Origin: Desulfuromonadales bacterium
Lineage (GTDB): Bacteria; Desulfobacterota; Desulfuromonadia; Geobacterales; Pseudopelobacteraceae
Assembly: GCA_015688915.1 (NCBI GenBank)
Contig: JAATGX010000034.1
Span: forward strand, 1 to 15,854
Direction of reading: 5' to 3'
DNA: 15,854 bases
This document shows, piece after piece, positions 6,698 to 13,500 of the stretch (within the stretch, counting starts at the first letter, position 1; each line of letters begins with the position of its first letter). The notes beneath the pieces were generated by a model. The model did no database searches. It was not told where the DNA came from and saw only the letters and a program-made list of their open reading frames with translations. The translations under genes were made by a program, and so were the position numbers.

Positions 6698-7513
6698 ATG
6701 TATGAAGTAGCACTCTCCCATGTGAACTATTCCTACGGCGACCACCTGGTGCTGCGGGACATAACCCTGACCGCCGAGGCCGGGGACTTCGTCTGCCTCC
6801 TGGGGCCGTCCGGTTGCGGCAAGAGCACGCTGCTCAGGCTTCTGGCCGGCCTGACCCAGCCGAGCGGCGGCGCCATCACCCTGGACGGCGGGGAGATCAC
6901 CGGTCCCGGCCTGGACCGCGGCGTGGTCTTTCAGGACTACTCCCTGTTCCCCTGGATGACCGCCGGCCAGAACATCATCCTCGCTTTGGAGCAGGCCTTT
7001 CCGGGCAAGAAGAAGGGGACCTACCGGGATATCGCCGCCGGCTATCTGGAGATGGTCGGGCTGGGGGACGCCTTTGCCAAACTGCCGGGGCAGCTTTCCG
7101 GGGGCATGCGCCAGCGGGCCGCCATTGCCCGGGCCTTTGCCGTCAATTCGCCGGTGCTTCTGATGGATGAGCCCTTCGGGGCTCTGGATGCCATCACCCG
7201 GGCCCGATTGCAGGACCTGCTGCTGCAACTCTGGCAGCAAAAAGAGGGTGAACGCAAGACCGTCTTCTTTGTCACCCACGACGTGGAGGAGGCCATCCTG
7301 CTGGCCAACCGCATCGTGGTGATGGGACTCAATCCGGGCTGCGTCAAGGGGATCTTTCCGGTGGACCTGCCCCGTCCCCGCCTGCGCCAGGACCTGTACA
7401 AGACCGAGGCGTTCGCCGTCATGAGGGACAAGCTGGTGACGGTGCTGCACGAGAACATCCTCTCGGAACTGGACGAGGGGCAGACCATGAGCACGCCGGG
7501 CGACGGGATATGA
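6698..7513 (+). CDS. NitT/TauT-type ABC transporter ATPase
   Basis: A 271-residue nucleotide-binding subunit. Walker A GPSGCGKST is at 36-44, the Q-loop Gln at 79 (VVFQDYSLFPWMT), signature LSGGMRQR at 133-140, Walker B VLLMDEP at 153-159, and the H-loop His at 194 (VTHDVEEA). All catalytic elements are intact. It is the only ATPase in the long block from 6698 to 13488, which encodes four SBPs and two permeases, so it probably energises more than one permease assembly. The stop overlaps the next start (ATGA). It is 192 bases from the nifH-like gene and likely in the same transcript. Confidence 0.94.
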   Translation: MYEVALSHVNYSYGDHLVLRDITLTAEAGDFVCLLGPSGCGKSTLLRLLAGLTQPSGGAITLDGGEITGPGLDRGVVFQDYSLFPWMTAGQNIILALEQAFPGKKKGTYRDIAAGYLEMVGLGDAFAKLPGQLSGGMRQRAAIARAFAVNSPVLLMDEPFGALDAITRARLQDLLLQLWQQKEGERKTVFFVTHDVEEAILLANRIVVMGLNPGCVKGIFPVDLPRPRLRQDLYKTEAFAVMRDKLVTVLHENILSELDEGQTMSTPGDGI

Positions 7514-8328
7514 ACCCGGAGTTCGCCCAGATCATTGTTGCCGCTGCGGTTGCGGCGATCATGGTGCTGGCGGACGCCGTGCCCGGTTTGGCGGCGCAAA
7601 CGCCCCTGCGGCTCGGTTACCTGGATCATCCGGGCAGCGCCCTGTGCATAGTCGCCGCCGCCCATGGTCATTTTGGCGAGGAAGGGCTGCGGGTCAAACT
7701 GGTCCGGTTCACCGACAGCGCCAGCGGCCTGGCGGCCCTGGAAACGGGCGCCATCGACGCCGGCGCCTTCAGCGTCGGCACCGCACTCACGGAGATCGCC
7801 CACGGCAAACAGTTGCGGATCATCGCCGGCGGCGGGACCCCCACGGCATCGGACCCGCTGGCGGACCTGGATGAAACCGCCCAGCAGAAACTGGATCGTG
7901 CCGGCATTGTGGTGCTGGTGCCGGCGAACCGGCCCGCGGCGGAAAAGGGGGTCATCATCGGCCTGACCGCGGCCCTGATCCGGGCCCATCGCACGCTGCG
8001 GCAACAACCCGCCCCGGCCAGGCGGGCAACGTTGAGGAAACTGTCCCACGGAGAGGCGATCCCTGATCTCAGCTTCGACCCCAACCCGGACTACTGGCGC
8101 ATGCTCCGCATCTGGCAGGGGCTCGGCCTCCAGTATGCCGCCATGCCACGGGATTTTCTGGCAAACCATGTCTACGAAGAGATCTACTGCGACGCCCTGG
8201 ACCGCCAGCTCCTGGGGCCCATGGACACTGTCCTGCACGACCTGTTCTCCAAGGCGGTCTGCACGCCTAACTGCTGCCCGGCAAATTCCGGCAGACTATT
8301 TACGTTACAAGGAGGTAGTACCCAATGA
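7510..8328 (+). CDS. Substrate-binding protein lacking most of lobe II (SBP3)
   Basis: A 272-residue protein whose N-terminal 108 residues match lobe I of the neighbouring SBPs: an export-signal-like hydrophobic start, LRLGYLDHPGSALCIVAAAH, GLAALETGAIDAGAF. After IIAGGG (104-109) a linker of about 25 residues jumps to GIVVLVPANRPA (132-143), which aligns with the segment after the Cys-Cys pair of SBP4. About 100 residues of lobe II, including that pair, are therefore missing. The C-terminal helices (NPDYWRMLRIWQGLGL, YEEIYCDALDRQLLGP) are kept. It ends with CTPNCCPA, a Cys pair in a different place. The frame is open with good overlap at both ends (ATGA), so it is translated but may not bind ligand as a clamshell. 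Confidence 0.75.
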   Translation: MNPEFAQIIVAAAVAAIMVLADAVPGLAAQTPLRLGYLDHPGSALCIVAAAHGHFGEEGLRVKLVRFTDSASGLAALETGAIDAGAFSVGTALTEIAHGKQLRIIAGGGTPTASDPLADLDETAQQKLDRAGIVVLVPANRPAAEKGVIIGLTAALIRAHRTLRQQPAPARRATLRKLSHGEAIPDLSFDPNPDYWRMLRIWQGLGLQYAAMPRDFLANHVYEEIYCDALDRQLLGPMDTVLHDLFSKAVCTPNCCPANSGRLFTLQGGSTQ

Positions 8329-9353
8329 GAAGGATCATCGCCGCGCTTCTGCTGTCAACCGTCATGGCATCCGCCGCTGTTGCCGCCGACCTGCCCAAAC
8401 TGCGGGTGGGGTATGTCCCGGAACCGGCCCACGGCCTGTATTTCGTGGCCAAGGAAAAGGGGTATTTCAAGGAGGAAGGGGTGGATGTGGAGCTGTTCCA
8501 GTTCGCCAGCGTCTCCGAGGGGATGGCCGCGCTCAAGGCCGAAAAGCTGGATGTGGGCACCTTCGGCACCACCGCGCCGCTCCTCTTCATCTCCAAGGGG
8601 TCTGACTTCACCTTTTTCGGCGGCATGATGATCGGCGGACAGGCCATTGTGGCCCGTCCGGACCGGCTGGCTGAACTCGCTGGCAAGGATCTCAAAGTAT
8701 TCAAGGGGAAGAAGATCGGCCTGGTCAAGCTTTCCACCGGCGACGTGATCTTCAAGGGCGCCCTGAAGAAGGCCGGCATCGACTGGAAAAAGGACATCAC
8801 CTTTACGGAGTTCGGTTCGGCGGCGGCCGTGTCGGAAGCGGTCAAGAAGGGGGCCGTGGATGCGGGGCTCCTGTGGCCGCCCCATTTCTCCCTGGCCGAG
8901 AAGAACAGCGGCCTGAAGGTGGCCCATTACCTGGAAGAATTCTATCCCAAGTACACCTGCTGCCGGATCGTCGCCCCCACGGCCAGGCTGAACGCCGACA
9001 GGGAGCCCTATCGCCGCTTCCTGACCGCCCTGATCCGCGCCTACCGGTTCTACAAGACCAATCCCGAGGAGACGGTTCAGATCTATACCAAGTCCCTGAA
9101 GATCGATGAAGACATCGTCCGGAACGAGACCTACGTGAACAAGGTGGCCGAATCCAACCCGGACCCGCTCCGCAAGGGAATACTGGACTTCTGGCAGCAT
9201 ATCCGGGACGCGGGCTACATCCCCCAGGATTACCCGATCGACAAGTACATCAACACCGATATCTACAAGCAGGCCCTTGACGCGGTCATCAAGAAGAATC
9301 CGAAGGACAAGGTGTATCAGGATATGCTGGCATTCTACAAGAAACACAACTAA
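8325..9353 (+). CDS. NMT1-type periplasmic substrate-binding protein (SBP4)
   Basis: A 342-residue exported SBP. Signal peptide MRRIIAALLLSTVMASAAVA has an Ala-x-Ala cleavage site near residue 21. Lobe I has LRVGYVPEPAHGLYFVAKEK and LDVGTFGTTAPLLFISKGSDF; lobe II has STGDVIFKGALKKAGIDWKK (137-156) and AVDAGLLWPPHFSLAEK. Cys212-Cys213-Arg214 (YTCCRIVAP) lies at the return to lobe I. The C-terminal helical tail has the pattern NPDPLRKGILDFW ... DKYINTDIYKQALD shared with SBP5 and SBP6. GGAGG precedes the ATG within the end of SBP3, and the genes overlap by 4 bases. It is the best-preserved member of the set. Confidence 0.92.
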   Translation: MRRIIAALLLSTVMASAAVAADLPKLRVGYVPEPAHGLYFVAKEKGYFKEEGVDVELFQFASVSEGMAALKAEKLDVGTFGTTAPLLFISKGSDFTFFGGMMIGGQAIVARPDRLAELAGKDLKVFKGKKIGLVKLSTGDVIFKGALKKAGIDWKKDITFTEFGSAAAVSEAVKKGAVDAGLLWPPHFSLAEKNSGLKVAHYLEEFYPKYTCCRIVAPTARLNADREPYRRFLTALIRAYRFYKTNPEETVQIYTKSLKIDEDIVRNETYVNKVAESNPDPLRKGILDFWQHIRDAGYIPQDYPIDKYINTDIYKQALDAVIKKNPKDKVYQDMLAFYKKHN

Positions 9354-9382
9354 TTCACCCAGACGTTCAAGCTGACACCTTA

Positions 9383-9455
9383 CCACCCCTGGCCCCTCCT
9401 GAAACAGGAGGGGGACGTTAAGCTCCCCTCCTTGATAAGGAGGGGTTGGGGGTGG
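9383..9455. repeat. Compound palindromic repeat between SBP4 and SBP5 genes
   Basis: Two adjacent perfect 9-bp stems with 3-base loops: CCCCTCCTG/CAGGAGGGG (9393-9401 with 9405-9413) and CCCCTCCTT/AAGGAGGGG (9425-9433 with 9437-9445). An outer pair CCACCCC (9383-9389) and GGGGTGG (near 9449-9455) brackets both. It is a different family from the repeats at 2148 and 10598. In mRNA it could stabilise the upstream SBP4 transcript or reduce read-through. There is no T tract, so it is not a standard terminator. Confidence 0.8.
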
Positions 9456-9508
9456 TTTGGTTTAATGCTGTCTTTGATTGCATCTTGGACCAATAAGGAG
9501 AGAAAACC

Positions 9509-10552
9509 ATGAAGCGCATATTCGCACTGCTGTTGCTCTTGACCCTGGCGCTTGCCGCCACCGGCCACGCCGCCGATTTGAAGAAACTGAAGGTCGGTTA
9601 CCTCCCCACCTCCGGGCATCTGCTGTACTTCGTGGCCAAGGAAAGGGGGTTCTTCCAGCAGGAGGGGCTTGACGTGGAACTGGTCCGCTTCACCAACTCC
9701 GGCGAGGGGCTGACCGCCATCAAGACCGGCAAGCTTGATGCCGGCTCCTTCGGCACCTCGGCGCCGCTGGTGTTCATCGACAAGGGGTCTGATTTCACCA
9801 TCTTCGGCGGCCAGATGGGCGAAGGGCATGGTCTGGTGGCAAAACCGGACAAGGCGGAGCGCTTCAAGGACCTCAAAAACTTCAAGGGAGCCACCACCGG
9901 CGCGATCCGTCTGGCCACCGGCGACGTGGTCTTTCGCGCGGCGCTCCGCGATGCGGGCATCGATTGGAAGAAGGACCTGACCATCAAGGAATTCGATTCT
10001 CCGGCCGCTGTCCTGGAAGCGGTCAAGAAGGGTTCGCTGGATGCCGGGCTGCTCTGGGTCCCGTACCTCACCATGGCCGAAAAGCAGGGGCTCAAGGTGG
10101 TCAAGTACTCGGGTGAGGTGATCAAGGGGCACACCTGCTGCCGCCAGGTTGCCCTGACCGCCACGCTCAAGGAGCGCCCGGCGGATTTCGAACATTTCCT
10201 GACCGCCCTGCTCAGGGCCTACCAGTATTACCTCACCGACCGGAACGGCACGGTGGACGTGGTCGCCAAGTACATCCAGATCGACAAGGCCGACCTGCTG
10301 AAGGACATCTACGACGGTCACCTGCAGGTCAGCCCGGACCCGCACCGGAAATCGGTGCTCCAGTTCTGGGATTTCATGAAAAAGATCGACTACGTCACCT
10401 CCAACGAAGCCATCGACAAGCGCATCAATACCAGATTGTACGCCAGTGCCCTGGCAGCGCTCCAGAAGCGCGAACCAAAGGAAAAACTCTGGAAAACGCT
10501 TGAGAAGGAATTCAAGGGCGGGGATCCGGAACTGCACATCAAGGCACATTAA
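9509..10552 (+). CDS. NMT1-type periplasmic substrate-binding protein (SBP5)
   Basis: A 347-residue exported SBP, a clear paralogue of SBP4. The signal peptide (LLLLLTLALAATGHAA) ends near residue 22. Lobe I has LKVGYLPTSGHLLYFVAKER and LDAGSFGTSAPLVFIDKGSDF; lobe II has ATGDVVFRAALRDAGIDWKK and SLDAGLLWVPYLTMAEK. Cys210-Cys211-Arg212 (HTCCRQVAL) repeats the motif. The C-terminus shares the SPDPHRKSVLQFWDFMKKID and DKRINTRLYASAL patterns. AAGGAG lies about 9 bases before the ATG. The gene is bounded by palindromic repeats on both sides, which may mark it as a duplicated unit. Confidence 0.92.
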   Translation: MKRIFALLLLLTLALAATGHAADLKKLKVGYLPTSGHLLYFVAKERGFFQQEGLDVELVRFTNSGEGLTAIKTGKLDAGSFGTSAPLVFIDKGSDFTIFGGQMGEGHGLVAKPDKAERFKDLKNFKGATTGAIRLATGDVVFRAALRDAGIDWKKDLTIKEFDSPAAVLEAVKKGSLDAGLLWVPYLTMAEKQGLKVVKYSGEVIKGHTCCRQVALTATLKERPADFEHFLTALLRAYQYYLTDRNGTVDVVAKYIQIDKADLLKDIYDGHLQVSPDPHRKSVLQFWDFMKKIDYVTSNEAIDKRINTRLYASALAALQKREPKEKLWKTLEKEFKGGDPELHIKAH

Positions 10553-10563
10553 GGTTCCTGATT

Positions 10564-10589
10564 AGCGCTGGTCTCCCGCTACCAGCGCT
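10564..10589 (+). other. Perfect 9-bp hairpin after the SBP5 gene
   Basis: AGCGCTGGT (10564-10572) and ACCAGCGCT (10581-10589) form a perfect stem with an 8-base loop, starting 12 bases after the SBP5 stop. No T run follows, so it is more likely an mRNA 3'-end stabiliser or processing block than a terminator. Confidence 0.55.
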
Positions 10590-10597
10590 CACGCGAC

Positions 10598-10692
10598 AAG
10601 TCCCCCTTTGAAAAAGGGGGACTTAGGGGGATTTGCCTGCAACGGCGCAACTTCAAATCCCCCCTGACCCCCCTTTTTCAAAGGGGGGGACG
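10598..10692. repeat. Long imperfect palindromic intergenic repeat, copy B
   Basis: Same element as at 2148-2241, in the same orientation. Left arm 10598-10635 and right arm from 10654 are almost identical to copy A, while the loop (about 10636-10653) differs. It separates SBP5 from the downstream permease, and again a start codon with its own ribosome binding site follows within about 45 bases. Conserved arms with a free loop indicate selection or recent copying of the arms. Confidence 0.85.
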
Positions 10693-10722
10693 TTTAGCGG
10701 AAGTTTGACGCTCATTAATGTT

Positions 10723-10727
10723 AAGGA
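10723..10727 (+). promoter_or_regulatory. Ribosome binding site deciding the permease start at 10736
   Basis: AAGGA lies 8 bases before the ATG at 10736. The in-frame ATGs at 10718 and 10727 lie before or inside it, so the shorter protein is favoured. Confidence 0.55.
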
Positions 10728-10735
10728 TGCACTTC

Positions 10736-11638
10736 ATGAAACAGCTCATCACCGCATCGAACCTGTTGTTCATCGCCCTGCTGGCGGCCCTTCTCTGGCC
10801 GTCGGCAGGGCAGATTCCCTGGCATCTCCTGATCGTCAGCGTCACGGTCGAGGCAATCGCCCTGATCCGGCTGGCAACCGCCAGGAGTGCGGAATCGCGC
10901 CGGGGAGCCGGCGATGTGGGCGCCGTCATCTTTTTTGTCCTTCTGGCGTGGTATCTGGCCACAACCCGCTTTGTCGTGCTGGACAAGATGCTCTTTCCCC
11001 AGCCCGAAGCGGTGCTGAAGCTGTTCGTGGCCGAGTTGCCGGACATGCTCAAAGGGCTGGTGAACTCCCTGATCCTGCTGGTGAGCGGCTATTTGCTGGC
11101 CCTGGCCACCGCCCTGCCGCTGGGGCTCCTGGTCGGCTGGCGGGTGCGCCTGTTTCATGCCGTCAACCCATTTACCAAGGTGCTGGGGCCGATCCCGCCC
11201 ATCGTCTACATCCCCTATGCCATTGCCCTGTTGCCCAGCTTCCGCGCGGCCTCGATCTTCGTGATCTTCATCGGCGCCTTCTGGCCGATCTTCATCAACA
11301 CGGTCAGCGGCGTCTTCAACATCCCCAGGGGGCTGCTGGATTCGGCCCGGGTGCTCAACCTGAGGGAGCCCACCCTGCTGGCCCGCGTCATCCTGCCGGG
11401 GGCCATGCCCTCCATCTGCACCGGGGCCACCCTGGCGCTGGTGTTCGCCTTTGTCCTGCTGGCCGCGGCGGAACTGATCGGCGCCAATTCCGGCATAGGG
11501 TGGTACGTGAAGAACTTTGCCGACTTCGCCGATTACCAGCGGGTGATCGTGGGCATCATCTTCATCAGCATCGTGGTGACCGCCATCACCTGGGGCACGG
11601 AGCGGCTGGAGCGGCGCCTGCTGCGCTGGCGCAGTTGA
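10736..11638 (+). CDS. NitT/TauT-type ABC transporter permease
   Basis: About 300 residues. Compared with the permease at 12724-13488 it has an extra N-terminal section of about 55 residues with two hydrophobic stretches (LLFIALLAALLWP and WHLLIVSVTVEAIALI). The common core follows: VLLAWYLATTRFVVLDKMLF, FPQPEAVLKLF, GLVNSLILLVSGYLLALATA, LGPIPPIVYIPYAIALLPSF, then the EAA-type loop around RVLNLREPTLLARVILPGAM. The central PIPPxxxIPYAIxxLP block is shared with the 12724 permease, so the two are paralogues. It sits between SBP5 and SBP6 and has no ATPase of its own other than the one at 6698. Confidence 0.9.
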   Translation: MKQLITASNLLFIALLAALLWPSAGQIPWHLLIVSVTVEAIALIRLATARSAESRRGAGDVGAVIFFVLLAWYLATTRFVVLDKMLFPQPEAVLKLFVAELPDMLKGLVNSLILLVSGYLLALATALPLGLLVGWRVRLFHAVNPFTKVLGPIPPIVYIPYAIALLPSFRAASIFVIFIGAFWPIFINTVSGVFNIPRGLLDSARVLNLREPTLLARVILPGAMPSICTGATLALVFAFVLLAAAELIGANSGIGWYVKNFADFADYQRVIVGIIFISIVVTAITWGTERLERRLLRWRS

Positions 11639-11686
11639 AAGGCACGGCCTGAAGTCATCAAACAGCACATTTTCCCGGAGGAAACC

Positions 11687-12712
11687 ATGAAACGCATTTT
11701 GCTCGTACTCATCGCCATCCTGACCGCCGGCGCCCTTTCCCTGCATGCCGCCGACAAGCCGAAGCTCAAAGTGGGGTATGCGCCCGGCGGCGGCAGCATC
11801 CTGGCCTTTATCGCCCAGGACCAGAAACTGTTCGCCAAGGAGGGGGTAGACGTGGATCTGGTGCAGTTCAGCAGCACCGGCGACGGCCTGAACGCGCTCA
11901 ACAGCGGCAAGATAGACATCGGTATTTCCTTCGGCACGGCGGCGCCGCTGACCTTTATCTCCAAGGGATCGGATTTTACGATCATCGGCGGCGCCCTGGC
12001 CGGGGGGCATCCGGTTATCGCGCTTCCGGCACGGGCCGGGCAATTCAAGTCCATCAAGGACTTCAAGGGCAAGACCGTGGCCGTTCCGCGGCTCTACACG
12101 GCGGACGTGGTGAGGCGCGGAGCGCTCTAACGCGCCGGCATCGACCCGAACAAGGACCTGAAGGTCATTGAACTGAAAAACCCGTCCGCCGTGCTCGAAG
12201 CGGTCAAATCGGGCAAGGTGGATGTGGGTATCGGCGCGTCCTCCATCTTTTTGCAGGCCAAGGAATCCGGCCTCGCCATTGTGGGGTGGAGCAACGATTT
12301 CTTTCCCCAACACCCCTGCTGCCGCATCGTGGCCAAGGGCAAGGCGGTCAGCGGCGACCCGGACGTCTACCGGGCCTTCCTGCGGGCCCTGCTGCAAGCG
12401 GAGAAGATCAAGGATACCAATCCCGCCCTGGCCCAGGACATAACCAAGCGCTACATGAATATCGACGACAATCTGGCCAGCATGTTCGTACGCGAGCCGC
12501 ACCAGCACGTCAGCGTCGATCCGGACCGGAAAAGGGTCAAACAGATGTGGCATGAGCTGAAGGAGATCAACTACGTCACATCCGAGCTGGATATCAACCG
12601 CTACATCAACACCCAGCTCTACCGCGACGCGCTGGGCGAACTGATCCGCCGCAACCCCAAGGACCGCTATTACCAGACCGCGAAAATGCATTTCGAAAAG
12701 CAGGACAATTAG
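11687..12712 (+). pseudogene. Substrate-binding protein gene (SBP6) interrupted by one in-frame TAA
   Basis: A paralogue of SBP4 and SBP5 with a full-length frame of 342 codons broken only by TAA at 12128-12130 (codon 148). Before the stop: signal peptide ending HAADKPKLKVGYAPGG, then IDIGISFGTAAPLTFISKGSDF. After the stop, in the same frame: RAGIDPNKDLKVIELKNPSA, KVDVGIGASSIFLQAKES, Cys211-Cys212-Arg213 (HPCCRIVAK), and the shared C-terminal tail (DINRYINTQLYRDALGEL). SBP4 has Lys and SBP5 has Arg at the stop position, so a single base change such as AAA to TAA explains it. No other damage is visible, which means a very recent mutation, a strain variant or a sequencing error. GGAGG lies 6 bases before the ATG. 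Confidence 0.85.
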
Positions 12713-12723
12713 GGGGAACCTCC

Positions 12724-13488
12724 GTGTCAGCCACCCTGTTCGTCAAAAGATACGTGGGAACCGCCGCCATACTCCTGGTGTGCGTGGCGGCCTTCGAACT
12801 GGCCACCGACGTCACGGGCTGGCTGGAACCGGTCCTCTTCCCGGGGCTCTCCCGGGTCCTCCCGGCATTCGCCAAGGAGTTTCCCAATCTCCTGGAAGGG
12901 CTGCTCCACTCCTTCGGCCTGCTGTTGCCCAGCTATTTCCTTGCCCTGGCGCTCGGCATCGGACTGGGACTGTTCGTCGGCTATCACCAACCGCTGCGGA
13001 CCATGCTGATGCCCCTGTTCCGGGGGGTCAGTCCGATCCCTCCCACGATGCTGATCCCCTACGCCATTTCCGTGCTGCCGACCTTCTGGCTCTCATCGGC
13101 GTTCATCATCTTCATGGGGGCGTTCTGGCCGATACTGATGGGGACCATTCACGGGGTGACGCTGCTGGAGGAACGGTACCTGGACAATGCCCGGACACTG
13201 GGGCTGCATGGCGGTCGCCTGCTCCGCAAGGTGGTCTTTCCGGGCGCGCTGCCCCATATCTTTGCCGGGGCCGGCATGGCGCTGGTCTTCAGCTTCATCC
13301 TGCTGACGGTCGCGGAGATGTTCGGCGCCAAGGCCGGGATGGGGTACTTCATCCAATATCACGCCGATTTTTCCGATTATCCGAAGGTACTCGCCGGCAT
13401 GCTGTTCCTGTCACTGGTCATTATCGGCATCATGGAGCTGTTCGATGGCATCCAGCGCAGGGCCCTGCATTGGACCGGAAAACGCTAG
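12724..13488 (+). CDS. NitT/TauT-type ABC transporter permease
   Basis: A 254-residue membrane protein starting at GTG (12724) with AGGGGGAA just upstream; no ATG with comparable support exists nearby. The first membrane segment is GTAAILLVCVAAFELAT. The family segments FPGLSRVLPAFAKEF, SPIPPTMLIPYAISVLPTFW and the EAA-type loop around RTLGLHGGRLLRKVVFPGAL are present, as is ILLTVAEMFGAKAGMGYFIQ near the end. It is 11 bases after SBP6 and 12 bases before the iron-sulfur protein gene, so all three are co-transcribed. With the 10736 permease it may form separate homodimers or a heterodimer on the shared ATPase. Confidence 0.9.
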   Translation: MSATLFVKRYVGTAAILLVCVAAFELATDVTGWLEPVLFPGLSRVLPAFAKEFPNLLEGLLHSFGLLLPSYFLALALGIGLGLFVGYHQPLRTMLMPLFRGVSPIPPTMLIPYAISVLPTFWLSSAFIIFMGAFWPILMGTIHGVTLLEERYLDNARTLGLHGGRLLRKVVFPGALPHIFAGAGMALVFSFILLTVAEMFGAKAGMGYFIQYHADFSDYPKVLAGMLFLSLVIIGIMELFDGIQRRALHWTGKR

Positions 13489-13500
13489 GAGGTTTCACGC

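Noticed and set aside
12128..12130. Recoding of TAA as an amino acid
   Set aside because: Natural stop recoding in bacteria involves TGA or TAG with known signals; none is known for TAA and no insertion element is visible. A simple mutation or sequence error is enough.
10721..12691. A 656-residue open frame on the opposite strand, plus several other long antisense frames
   Set aside because: They mirror well-supported + strand genes, have low-complexity G/R/H/Q/D-rich translations typical of G+C-rich antisense reading, and lack any family motif.
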